In this document: positions 12,926 to 20,247 of the stretch, one piece after another
Layout of the letters: every line of letters begins with the position of its first letter
How positions within the stretch are numbered: position 1 is the first letter of the stretch
DNA from: Methylobacillus sp.
GTDB taxonomy: Bacteria > Pseudomonadota > Gammaproteobacteria > Burkholderiales > Methylophilaceae
Direction: 5' to 3'
DNA length: 35,989 nt
NCBI GenBank assembly: GCA_031277395.1
Contig: JAITML010000082.1
Location: 1-35,989 of the forward strand
The notes under the pieces: generated by a model
What the model saw: only the letters and a program-made list of their open reading frames with translations
What the model was told of the DNA's origin: nothing
Database searches by the model: none
Position numbers and translations under genes: made by a program

Positions 12926-14389
12926 ATGAAAACTGAACTTAAAAACGAAATCGCAACCACGCGTGACGGGCGCGATATCACACGCGGCTTTGTTGACAGC
13001 CTGCCGCTTCTTCCGCCGCAAGATCGATTGCTGCAACTCAAAGGCGGCGGCGATCTGCTGGTGTACCAAGAGGTGCTTCGTGACGAGCAAGTGAAAGCCT
13101 GTGTCGAGCAACGCTTTCGCGGCGTGATATCGCGACCGTGGGAAGTCGTGCCCGGTGGTGACAAGCGCATCGACAAACAGGCGGCGGTATTCATTCGCGA
13201 GCAGATCGACGCGCTCAACTTTGACGCGATCACGGAAAAAATGCTGTACGGCGTGTTTTATGGCTATGCTGTTGCCGAGGCGCTGTGGGATTCCGACGGC
13301 AGCCGCATCGTGCTCAAGGATATCCGCGTGCGCGACCGGCGGCGTTTCGGGTTTGCGCCCGACATGACGCTACGCCTTAAAACGTCGCAGAAGCCGCTCG
13401 GTGAAGCCCTGCCTGACAAAAAGTTTTGGAGCTTTTGCGTAGGTGCAGATCATGACGACGAACCGTATGGCCTTGGCCTCGCGCATTGGCTGTATTGGCC
13501 GGTGTTTTTCAAGCGCAGCGGTATCCGGTTCTGGCTCACCTATCTTGAGAAATTCGGCACGCCCACACTCGCTGGCGAGTACCCGCAAGGTACGCCGGAA
13601 GAAGATCAGAACAAATTGCTGCAATCGTTGCGCGACGCACGGCAGGACAGCGCGCTTGTGATGCCGGAAGGCATGAAGGTCAATCTGCTCGAAGCCACGC
13701 GCGCGGGGTCGGCAGATTACACCGAGCTTTACGAGCGGATGGATGCGGCCATCGCGCGCGCGACGCTCGGCCAGACAGCGAGCACGCAGGGCACACCTGG
13801 GCGACTTGGCAATGACGATTTGCAAGGCGACGTGCGGCTCGATATCGTCAAGGCCGATGCCGATCTGGTCTGCATGTCGCTCAACGCGACAATAGTGCGA
13901 TGGCTCACCGAGTGGAATTTCCCCGGTGCGGCGTTGCCGCAAGTCTGGCGCATTGTCGAGGAAGCCGAAGACCTCAAGACGCGCGCCGACCGCGACAGCA
14001 CGATCACGGGCATGGGCTTCAAACCGTCACTCAAATACATCGCCGACACCTACGGTGGGGAGTGGACGGAAAAAGAAGCGCAGCCGCCCATCAACCCGCA
14101 AATCAATCCACAACCCGACACAGGAGGGACAGCGTTTGCGGAAAATGTTCCGGCATCGCCAATGCAAGCCGAAGAGGATCAGCTTGCGACCGAGGCAGAC
14201 GGTTATGTTGAGCAGATGATGGCCACGATCACCACGCTGGTCAATGACGCAAAGAGCCTGTCCGCTCTGCAAACGGATCTGGTCGCTGCCTTTGCTGATC
14301 TCGACAGTGATGATCTGGTCGAAGTCATGGCCGCAGCATTCGCGCTCGCGCACATCAAGGGCCTGGTGGAAGTACAGGACAATGGCTGA
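12926..14389 (+). CDS. Portal protein, DUF935 family (Mu Gp29-like)
   Basis: A 487-aa protein. The segments QVKACVEQRFRGVISRPWEV, MLYGVFYGYAVAEALWD, GLAHWLYWPVFFKRSGIRFW and YLEKFGTPTLAGEYP are characteristic of DUF935 portals. The portal forms the dodecameric ring through which DNA passes and to which the tail is joined. ATG 12926 is preceded by TGAGGACATT. It overlaps the MuF gene by 8 bases. Confidence 0.92.
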   Translation: MKTELKNEIATTRDGRDITRGFVDSLPLLPPQDRLLQLKGGGDLLVYQEVLRDEQVKACVEQRFRGVISRPWEVVPGGDKRIDKQAAVFIREQIDALNFDAITEKMLYGVFYGYAVAEALWDSDGSRIVLKDIRVRDRRRFGFAPDMTLRLKTSQKPLGEALPDKKFWSFCVGADHDDEPYGLGLAHWLYWPVFFKRSGIRFWLTYLEKFGTPTLAGEYPQGTPEEDQNKLLQSLRDARQDSALVMPEGMKVNLLEATRAGSADYTELYERMDAAIARATLGQTASTQGTPGRLGNDDLQGDVRLDIVKADADLVCMSLNATIVRWLTEWNFPGAALPQVWRIVEEAEDLKTRADRDSTITGMGFKPSLKYIADTYGGEWTEKEAQPPINPQINPQPDTGGTAFAENVPASPMQAEEDQLATEADGYVEQMMATITTLVNDAKSLSALQTDLVAAFADLDSDDLVEVMAAAFALAHIKGLVEVQDNG

Positions 14390-15593
14390 CCCGTTCAAAG
14401 AGCAGTTGGAGTTTTTTCGCAACAAACTCAATCTCCCGAGCGAGCGTTGGGATGACATCTGGGAAGCAGCGCATGACCGCGCCTTTATCGTCGCGGGGGC
14501 GATGAAGGCAGACCTGATCAACGACCTGCGCCGCGCTGTGGACAAGGGTATTTCACAAGGGCTGGGGCTGGGCGAGTTTCGGCGCGACTTCAAGCAGATC
14601 GTTTTCAATCACGGCTGGACGGGCTGGACAGGTGAAGGCAGCAAGGCGGGTTTTGCCTGGCGCACACGCGTCACATACCGAACCAACATGGCAATGAGCT
14701 ATTCCGCCGGGCGATACGAGCAGATGACCGATCCGGAGTATCTGAAGCTGCGCCCGCTTTGGCGCTACAAGCACGGCTACACCAGGGAGCCGAACGTGCC
14801 GCGCATGAATCATCTGTCATGGGACGGGGTGACGTTGATGCACGATCACCCGTTCTGGAAGACGCACTGGGCACCCAATGGGTTTGAATGCTCTTGCTGG
14901 GTCATTGCGGTCGATCCGTGGGAGAAAATCAAGGAGCCCCCGGTCGGCTGGGACAAGATCGACCCAAAAACCGGGCAGATGCCAGGCATCATGCCCGGCT
15001 TTGGCTACGCGCCGGGTGCCAATGTCAAAACCCAATTCCGGGAGTTCATCGACAAAAAACTCATCCGGCTGGATGCGCCCATAGGTGCGGAACTATGGAA
15101 GGTGCTGGAGCCCGTGCTGCGGCAGGAACGGCAGGATGCGGTGCGCGATCTCGTCACGACCACAGCGGCCAGTATGCGGTCAACCAATGCCGCCGTGGTG
15201 GTTCATGCGCTGACGCTGACCACGATCAACGATTTGAAGGACAAGGGCGTACAACTAAACGATGCCGCGATCTGGCTGCGCGATCATGAGTTTCTCCACG
15301 CTATTCGCGAAAAAAAAGCAAACCGGGGGGCGACGATTCCACTTGAAGTGTGGGAGAAGCTGCCGGAGTACCTGGATACGGCTGATCCATACTGGGATAC
15401 CGAGGACCCGGGTCTTGTTTTTGGATTTGACCTACCGGACAAAAAAGGCAAGGTCGCAGTAAACGTAAATCACGCTTCAAAGGTCAGAATTGCTGGAGTT
15501 CGCCACATTGTTCGATCAAACTTTATTGCGACAGGCGGCCTGATTGATGAACGCAATTTAAGTGATAAAAGGTATGTGCCACTCAAGAAGTGA
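14382..15593 (+). CDS. MuF-type head morphogenesis protein fused to a PBECR-like nuclease domain
   Basis: A 403-aa protein. Residues about 1-215 match the Mu Gp30 (F) minor head protein: GISQGLGLGEFRRDFKQIV, WRTRVTYRTNMAMSYSAGRY, and C-W near HWAPNGFECSCWV. The last 130 residues (from about 270) are a different domain: LNDAAIWLRDHEFLHAIREK, then LEVWEKLPEYLDTADPYWD, then a beta-rich end KVAVNVNHASKVRIAGVRHI. This resembles the phage-Barnase-EndoU-ColicinE5/D-RelE-like nuclease (PBECR) tails known on MuF proteins. Such tails may be delivered with the DNA as toxins. No immunity gene is evident next to it. Confidence 0.8.
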   Translation: MADPFKEQLEFFRNKLNLPSERWDDIWEAAHDRAFIVAGAMKADLINDLRRAVDKGISQGLGLGEFRRDFKQIVFNHGWTGWTGEGSKAGFAWRTRVTYRTNMAMSYSAGRYEQMTDPEYLKLRPLWRYKHGYTREPNVPRMNHLSWDGVTLMHDHPFWKTHWAPNGFECSCWVIAVDPWEKIKEPPVGWDKIDPKTGQMPGIMPGFGYAPGANVKTQFREFIDKKLIRLDAPIGAELWKVLEPVLRQERQDAVRDLVTTTAASMRSTNAAVVVHALTLTTINDLKDKGVQLNDAAIWLRDHEFLHAIREKKANRGATIPLEVWEKLPEYLDTADPYWDTEDPGLVFGFDLPDKKGKVAVNVNHASKVRIAGVRHIVRSNFIATGGLIDERNLSDKRYVPLKK

Positions 15594-15599
15594 TGCAGC

Positions 15600-15679
15600 G
15601 AGGTGGCTGGATTTGAACCAACTCCTGCGGGTGTTTGCACACGCGCCCCTTTTGTCCAGTATACCGGGTCCCTACCTCA
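15600..15679 (-). tRNA. Degenerate tRNA-like element
   Basis: Read on the - strand, a good T arm is present: GTTGG, loop TTCAAAT, CCAGC. The flanking ends pair as an acceptor-like stem of 7-9 bp with one wobble and one A-C mismatch. The anticodon-like arm, GCGTG TGCAAA CACCC, has a mismatch and only 6 loop bases; if it were read, the anticodon would be GCA (Cys). The D arm is poor. No CCA follows. It may be a decayed tRNA, a tRNA mimic, or chance. It lies in a 116-bp gap between the MuF and virion morphogenesis genes and runs against transcription. Confidence 0.3.
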
Positions 15680-15709
15680 CTACATCTAGTTCCATCATAG
15701 CGTGAAACC

Positions 15710-16258
15710 ATGAAGATTTCAATTGATATTGACGATACAGGTATTCTGACGCTGATGCAGCGGCTGGCTGATCTCGATCAGTCGTTGCCCCCGGTATTGC
15801 AGGCCATAGGCGACGATATTGTTGATCGAGCCAGGCAGCGGTTTGTGACATCCACCGCGCCGGACGGAACCCCGTGGGAGATCAACAGCGAGGTGACGTT
15901 CCTGCTTTGGATGCGTGACTGGGGCGCCGGGAATTTTGGCGGCGATGGTCGCGTCAATGCCAAGGGTGCGGCACGGCTCGCCAACAAGAAGCCACTGATC
16001 GGCGAAACGGGTGATCTTGCGCGCGAGTTCAATGTCGAGGTTTCCGGTGATACGGTCACGATTACCAACACGATGGCCTATGCTTCCATTCAGCAGTTCG
16101 GCGGCATTACTGCGCCCAACAGCATGATCCCTGGTGCGACCATTCCCGCCCGCCCCTTCCTCCCTGTGACACCGGAAGGCGAGCTCTACCCGGAAGAAGA
16201 AATGTTGATTCTGGACTTGCTGGAAAAAAGGATAGACTGGGAAATCAATCACGGGTGA
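15710..16258 (+). CDS. Phage virion morphogenesis protein (Mu GpG-like)
   Basis: A 182-aa protein of the Mu G / P2 S tail-completion family. The start KISIDIDDTGILTLMQRLAD, then DIVDRARQRFVTSTAPDGTPW and AYASIQQFGG with TIPARPFLPVT near the end, are the family's conserved blocks. It would finish the head-tail joint. The ATG at 15710 has only a weak ribosome binding site, and a 116-bp gap with a tRNA-like element precedes it, so it may have its own expression signal. It is followed by a long non-coding stretch. Confidence 0.88.
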   Translation: MKISIDIDDTGILTLMQRLADLDQSLPPVLQAIGDDIVDRARQRFVTSTAPDGTPWEINSEVTFLLWMRDWGAGNFGGDGRVNAKGAARLANKKPLIGETGDLAREFNVEVSGDTVTITNTMAYASIQQFGGITAPNSMIPGATIPARPFLPVTPEGELYPEEEMLILDLLEKRIDWEINHG

Positions 16259-16342
16259 AATCCCCTGATCTTCACAATCGCGCCACAACGCGACAAAAAT
16301 TCCCAACCCTTATACACCCCTGTAAAATTTCCAATCTTGATT

Positions 16343-16363
16343 TTTAACGCTAGTTTAACGCTA
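16343..16363 (+). repeat. Tandem 11-bp repeat in the non-coding gap
   Basis: TTTAACGCTA occurs at 16343-16352 and again at 16354-16363, an 11-bp period, about one turn of the helix. It lies in the 287-bp gap 16259-16545 that holds no credible gene. Such spacing suits binding of a protein to one face of DNA. Function unknown. Confidence 0.45.
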
Positions 16364-16382
16364 TTGGCGAGGCATGCTTGCG

Positions 16383-16409
16383 CGCACCTCCGTGTGCGGT
16401 TTTCATTTT
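16383..16409 (+). terminator. Probable intrinsic terminator before the head operon
   Basis: CGCAC at 16383-16387 pairs with GTGCG at 16394-16398, and the T-rich GTTTTCATTTT follows at 16399-16409. The stem is short but GC-rich and well placed to end transcription coming from the portal-MuF-G block. Confidence 0.55.
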
Positions 16410-16438
16410 CCCGCGAAATTCCCCGATTTTTTACCCGA

Positions 16439-16468
16439 TTGCCCATAGTGTGGCGGAAATGGTATTGT
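16439..16468 (+). promoter_or_regulatory. Candidate promoter of the head operon
   Basis: TTGCCC at 16439-16444 and TATTGT at 16463-16468, 18 bases apart, resemble weak -35 and -10 boxes. They lie between the terminator and the palindromic leader. Weak boxes would suit a promoter that needs an activator. This is a suggestion only. Confidence 0.3.
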
Positions 16469-16481
16469 GAAAATGTCACAT

Positions 16482-16545
16482 GCCCTTCCGGGGCGGAAAC
16501 GTTTCCGCCTTAACCCCATCCTCACCGCCCGACACAATGGGCGGC
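16482..16545 (+). promoter_or_regulatory. Palindromic leader, copy 2
   Basis: The 18-bp palindrome GGCGGAAACGTTTCCGCC recurs at 16492-16509, again followed by TTAA. A second hairpin, CCGCCC 16525-16530 with GGGCGG 16539-16544, ends one base before the protease start codon at 16546. Distance from palindrome to ATG is 36 bases here and 35 in copy 1. GCCC 16482-16485 can pair with GGGC 16491-16494 as an alternative. The conserved layout suggests shared control of two late blocks. Confidence 0.6.
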
Positions 16546-17664
16546 ATGAACAAACCCATCCAGATTTTCAAAGCCGGACGCCACACCGCGATGAGCGGCG
16601 TTGCGCTAGAGTTTACCGAATCCGACTTGCAGGCCGCGGCGCAAGCCTACGATCCTGCCAAGCATGAAGCGCCCATTGTTGTGGGTCATCCAAAAACCGA
16701 TGCGCCTGCTTATGGCTGGGTCAAGTCGCTGACCTATGCCGACGGGTTGGAGGCCGAGGCCGACCAGATCGACCCGGCGTTTGCCGAGCTGGTCGCTGCC
16801 GGTCGCTTCAAAAAAGTTTCTGCGAGTTTCTACACGCCCGATTCCCCGAACAACCCCGTCCCCGGTGTCTATTACCTGCGTCATGTAGGCATGCTGGGCG
16901 CGCAGCCGCCCGCACTCAAGGGGCTGCGGCAGGCCGAATTTGCCGACACCGGCGAAGGCGTGATCGAGTTCGGCGATTGGGATGATCGTACCGTTGCGCG
17001 TCTGTTTCGCAGTCTGCGTGACTGGATCATCGGGCGCGATGGCAAGGAAGAAGCCGACAAGGTGCTGCCGGATTGGGATATTCAATCGCTGGCCGATAGC
17101 GCCGCGCAACCAGAACATGACGAGGCGCAGCTCGCGCCGAGTTTTTCAGAAACCCCTGTTCCGAAAGGAGAAGAAATGTCTGCTGAAGACAAGGCGCGGC
17201 TCGCCGCATTGGAAGAAGAAAACCGCCAGCTCAAAGCCAAGGAGGCTGATTTCGCCGAGAAGGAAGCGCAACGCAAGCGCGATGCCGATCACGCTGACAA
17301 CGTGAGCTTTGCCGAAACCCTGGTGAAGGAAGGTCGTCTCGTCCCCGCGCATAAAGCCGTGGCCGTGGCTGCGATGGATCTGATCGCCGCGCAGGACAAA
17401 CCGCTGGAGTTTGGCGAAGGCGACGACAAAGGCGCACTGACGCTGGATAGCGTCAAGTCCTTTTTGCAATCGCTGCCCACGCAGGTGGATTTTGGTGAGC
17501 ACGCCAGGCGCGATGGTGACGATGCAGCAGTCAGCTTCGCGGCGCCTGATGGCTATACGGTCGATCCGCTTGCGATGGAAATCCACGCGCGTGCGCTGGC
17601 GCATCAAAAAGCACACGCCGGTACCGACTACAAGACTGCCGTCAAGGCTGTCCTTGGCGGCTAA
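16546..17664 (+). CDS. Mu GpI-like prohead protease with C-terminal scaffold
   Basis: A 372-aa protein. The N-terminal 160 residues match the Mu-like protease family: IFKAGRHTAMSGVALEFTES, then APIVVGHPKTDAPAYGWVK, KKVSASFYTP, and YLRHVGMLGAQPPALKGL. The C-terminal part from about residue 211 is a charged coiled coil plus a helical domain, which acts as the scaffold. The start at ATG 16546 (MNKPIQIF) directly follows the leader hairpin. The upstream ATG 16537 is less likely. An internal start gives a separate scaffold protein. Confidence 0.88.
   Translation: MNKPIQIFKAGRHTAMSGVALEFTESDLQAAAQAYDPAKHEAPIVVGHPKTDAPAYGWVKSLTYADGLEAEADQIDPAFAELVAAGRFKKVSASFYTPDSPNNPVPGVYYLRHVGMLGAQPPALKGLRQAEFADTGEGVIEFGDWDDRTVARLFRSLRDWIIGRDGKEEADKVLPDWDIQSLADSAAQPEHDEAQLAPSFSETPVPKGEEMSAEDKARLAALEEENRQLKAKEADFAEKEAQRKRDADHADNVSFAETLVKEGRLVPAHKAVAVAAMDLIAAQDKPLEFGEGDDKGALTLDSVKSFLQSLPTQVDFGEHARRDGDDAAVSFAAPDGYTVDPLAMEIHARALAHQKAHAGTDYKTAVKAVLGG
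17176..17664 (+). CDS. Internal in-frame scaffold protein (Mu GpZ-like)
   Basis: An internal ATG at 17176, in frame with the protease gene, is preceded by AAAGGAG (17164-17170), a strong ribosome binding site inside the coding sequence. It would yield a 162-aa protein starting MSAEDKARLAALEEEN. This is a coiled coil followed by a helical domain, identical to the protease C-terminus. Mu makes its scaffold GpZ from the I gene in the same way. The site is seen; its use is inferred. Confidence 0.75.
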   Translation: MSAEDKARLAALEEENRQLKAKEADFAEKEAQRKRDADHADNVSFAETLVKEGRLVPAHKAVAVAAMDLIAAQDKPLEFGEGDDKGALTLDSVKSFLQSLPTQVDFGEHARRDGDDAAVSFAAPDGYTVDPLAMEIHARALAHQKAHAGTDYKTAVKAVLGG

Positions 17665-17697
17665 CCCTTTAACAGACAACCCTCACAGGAGAAAGAC

Positions 17698-18036
17698 ATG
17701 GGTACGCAAAACATTGCAATTTTGACTTTGACGATAGTGGCTGATGGCGACATTACCGCCAACCGCTTCGTGAACCACATCGGCCAGCAGGCCGGTGAGG
17801 ATGACAATGCCTTGGGCGTGGCGCGCAGCAATGCCGCGCTCGGTGAAAGCCTGTCGGTGGATGTCGTCGGTACCGCGATTGTTGAAGCCGGTGGCGCGAT
17901 TGCTCCTGGTGACGCGCTTTCGGCAGATACGGATGGCCGTGCGGTGGTGGCAGGCAGCGGCGCGCTGCTCGCGCGTGCGCTGGAACCGGCAGATGCCGCA
18001 GGCGCGCTGATCGAAGTCCTGCTGATTGTCAATTAA
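17698..18036 (+). CDS. DUF2190-like capsid decoration or stabilising protein
   Basis: A 112-aa protein preceded by ACAGGAGAAAGAC. It is nearly free of aromatic residues and rich in alanine, glycine and valine beta strands (GVARSNAALGESLSVDVVG, AGGAIAPGDALSADTDGRAV). This is the pattern of DUF2190 proteins that sit just before the major capsid gene. A trimeric capsid decoration role is likely. Confidence 0.75.
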   Translation: MGTQNIAILTLTIVADGDITANRFVNHIGQQAGEDDNALGVARSNAALGESLSVDVVGTAIVEAGGAIAPGDALSADTDGRAVVAGSGALLARALEPADAAGALIEVLLIVN

Positions 18037-18063
18037 TACGTTTAACCATCAAAGGAATCTCAA

Positions 18064-19089
18064 ATGAAAATACTGCTTAGTTTCTTCGCTGATGTGATCG
18101 CCGCCATCGGCGACCGCCTCATGATGTACATGGCCGATACGGGCATGTTGCTGACAATGGCGCAGATGACGCCGAGCGAGGCGCGCCAGATTGACCCGAT
18201 ACTGACTACGGTCGCGCAGGGGTATCAGAATGCTGCGCTGGTCGGCATGGCGCTGTTCGGCTATGTGCCGGTGCAGCAACGCGGCGGCAAGATCATCACC
18301 TTCGGCAAGGAAGATTTCCGTCTGTACGCCACTGGTCGCGCGCCGGGTTCCAACACCAAGCGCGTTCAGTTCGGATACGCTGGCGAAAGTTACGCGCTGG
18401 AACAAAAGGCTTTGGAGGGCACGGTGCCCTTTGAGCTGATGGAGGAAGCCGCCAATGTGCCTGGCATTGATCTTGGCAGCGGCGCAGTGCGTAAAGTGCA
18501 GAACATCATCGCGCTTGAGCTGGAGTTGGCACAGGCTGGTCTTGCAACCGATGCGAGCAAGTACGCGAACAGCAACAAGCTGACATTGAGCGGAACCGAT
18601 CAATGGAGCAATGACGCGAGCAAGCCGTTGCAGGTGATCGAGAGCGCCAAGGAGGCCGTGCGCGCCCAAATCGCCCGCCGCCCCAACACCATCGTCATGG
18701 GCGCAGCCGTATTCGCTCACCTCAAAAACCATCCGCTCATTGTTGATCGCATCAAGTACACCGGGCGTGACATTGCCACGACTGACTTGCTGGCTTCGTT
18801 GTTCGACGTGGAGCGTGTGCTCGTCGGCGATGCGATCTATGAAGACAAAAACACAACCAAGGATGTGTGGGGCAAGAGCGTTGTGCTCGCCTACACCGAT
18901 ATCGGCTCGCTGGCTGATCAAGGCCTGCCGACTTTCGGTTACACCTACCGTCTCGGCGGCTACCCCATCGTGGAGCAACCTTATCAGGATCGCAATGCCA
19001 AGAGCTGGATTTATCCGGTCACGGACGAGGTGGCTCCGGTCATCGCGGGCGCGAGCGCAGGCTTCCTGATCTCCAACGCGGTGGCGTAA
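18064..19089 (+). CDS. Major capsid protein
   Basis: A 341-aa protein in the position of the Mu-like major head protein. Family-like segments are PILTTVAQGYQNAALVGMAL, FGYVPVQQRGGKIITFGKED, DLGSGAVRKVQNIIALELEL and RRPNTIVMGAAVFAHLKNHP; the end GYTYRLGGYPIVEQPYQD is also typical. It is the main HK97-fold shell subunit of the B3/D3112 type. It starts at ATG 18064, preceded by AAAGGAATCTCAA. A strong hairpin follows the stop. Confidence 0.88.
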   Translation: MKILLSFFADVIAAIGDRLMMYMADTGMLLTMAQMTPSEARQIDPILTTVAQGYQNAALVGMALFGYVPVQQRGGKIITFGKEDFRLYATGRAPGSNTKRVQFGYAGESYALEQKALEGTVPFELMEEAANVPGIDLGSGAVRKVQNIIALELELAQAGLATDASKYANSNKLTLSGTDQWSNDASKPLQVIESAKEAVRAQIARRPNTIVMGAAVFAHLKNHPLIVDRIKYTGRDIATTDLLASLFDVERVLVGDAIYEDKNTTKDVWGKSVVLAYTDIGSLADQGLPTFGYTYRLGGYPIVEQPYQDRNAKSWIYPVTDEVAPVIAGASAGFLISNAVA

Positions 19090-19103
19090 TCGCAGCTTGT
19101 TTT

Positions 19104-19131
19104 GATGCCGCCTCGCATGGGGCGGCATCTT
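19104..19131 (+). terminator. Hairpin after the major capsid gene
   Basis: GATGCCGCC at 19104-19112 pairs perfectly with GGCGGCATC at 19121-19129 around an 8-base loop, followed only by TT. It may be a partial terminator or an mRNA 3' stabiliser that lets the capsid message accumulate above that of downstream genes. Confidence 0.6.
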
Positions 19132-19147
19132 GTGAATGGAGTTTGAT

Positions 19148-19399
19148 ATGGCAAAAACCTATTTGGTCAGAACCCCGATTTTGCACGGCGGCAAGCGGTA
19201 CGAAATCGGCAGCGGTATCGAGATGGAAGAAAACCACGCCACGCCGCTTCTGGCTTCTGGCGCGATCATCGATACGCAGAGAGCTGTGGCTGACACCAAC
19301 GAGACCGAAACCAAAAACGATGACGGTGAAAACGCCGGTGAGGGGGATGTCAAGCCCAAGGCTCCGGTGAAGCCCAAGGCTAAAAAGGGCAGCAAGTAA
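19148..19399 (+). CDS. Small head-associated protein with lysine-rich tail
   Basis: An 83-aa protein. ATG 19148 (MAKTYLVRTPILHGGKRYEI) is preferred over ATG 19136 because GGAG lies between them. The N-terminal 45 residues form a small beta domain. The rest is a charged linker and a lysine/proline tail (KPKAPVKPKAKKGSK). Proteins like this are common directly after the capsid gene in Mu-like siphophages. Function unknown. The stop codon overlaps the next ATG by one base. Confidence 0.65.
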   Translation: MAKTYLVRTPILHGGKRYEIGSGIEMEENHATPLLASGAIIDTQRAVADTNETETKNDDGENAGEGDVKPKAPVKPKAKKGSK

Positions 19400-19818
19400 T
19401 GACCTACGCCGTGCAGGCTGATCTGGTCGCGCGTTTTGGTGAGAGCGAAGTGGTGCAGCTCACCGACCGCTCCAATATCGGCGTGATCGACCAGGCTGTG
19501 CTTGCACGTGCATTGCAGGATGCCGACGCGGAGATCGACGGCTATATCGGCAGCGTGGTGCGCCTGCCACTGACGCGCGTGCCGCGCATCCTGGTTGGCT
19601 ACGCCTGCGACATCGCGCGCTACCGGCTCTATGCCGATGATGCGACCGAGCAGGTGCAACAACGCTATGACCGCGCGATCAAGTTTTTGACAATGGTTGG
19701 TCAGGGCAAGCTCTCCCTGGGCGTGGATACAGACGGCGATCCGGTTTCAACCGCCGGTGGCGTTAACACGTCGGCGCCGGGGCGTGTATTTAATCGCCGC
19801 AACATGGCGGGCTTTTGA
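19399..19818 (+). CDS. Head completion protein, DUF1320 (Mu Gp36-like)
   Basis: A 139-aa protein. The opening YAVQADLVARFGESEVVQLT, then ALQDADAEIDGYIGSVVRLP and YACDIARYRLYADD, is the DUF1320 signature. This family forms the head-tail connector ring in Mu-like phages. It is immediately followed by the tail terminator gene with no gap. Confidence 0.9.
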   Translation: MTYAVQADLVARFGESEVVQLTDRSNIGVIDQAVLARALQDADAEIDGYIGSVVRLPLTRVPRILVGYACDIARYRLYADDATEQVQQRYDRAIKFLTMVGQGKLSLGVDTDGDPVSTAGGVNTSAPGRVFNRRNMAGF

Positions 19819-20232
19819 ATGTTGGGGCTCGAATACGAACAACACCTGATCGACCGGCTCAATTCGTTTCATTTGAACGGGCGGCCTGCGCCGGATATCG
19901 CGGCAGCGATCAAGACGGGTCATGGATTGCCTGCGGTGTTTGTGGTTTATCAAGGGCCGCGCGTGTTGCCGGGTGCAGGTGATCTGCAAGGGCCGGTGGA
20001 AGCAATGTGGTATTTCGTGATCGGCGTAAAGGATGTCAGCGATCAGCTCACCGGAGCGCGTGCGCGCGCCGCTGCGGCTCCGATTGCCGACAAGGTGGTT
20101 GCGGCATTTCGCGGCTGGATGCCACCCGGTTCGGGTTGGCCGATGCGGCTGACCAATGCGCCACGGCCACAGTTCGCAGCAGGCATGTTGTGGCTGCCGA
20201 TTGGTTTTTTGACAACTTCGCACTCTTCTTAA
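19819..20232 (+). CDS. Tail terminator protein (Mu Gp37-like)
   Basis: A 137-aa protein. DIAAAIKTGHGLPAVFVVYQ, then VEAMWYFVIGVKDVSDQLTG and an end PQFAAGMLWLPIGFLTT, match the Gp37-type tail terminator family. It caps the tail tube and joins it to the head. The start at 19819 follows the preceding stop directly. Confidence 0.82.
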   Translation: MLGLEYEQHLIDRLNSFHLNGRPAPDIAAAIKTGHGLPAVFVVYQGPRVLPGAGDLQGPVEAMWYFVIGVKDVSDQLTGARARAAAAPIADKVVAAFRGWMPPGSGWPMRLTNAPRPQFAAGMLWLPIGFLTTSHSS

Positions 20233-20247
20233 CTGAAAGGAAACATC

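Noticed and set aside
16249-16479. 76-codon frame on the - strand in the non-coding gap
   Set aside because: No ribosome binding site, no domain, and it covers a terminator and tandem repeat; the gap is better read as regulatory.
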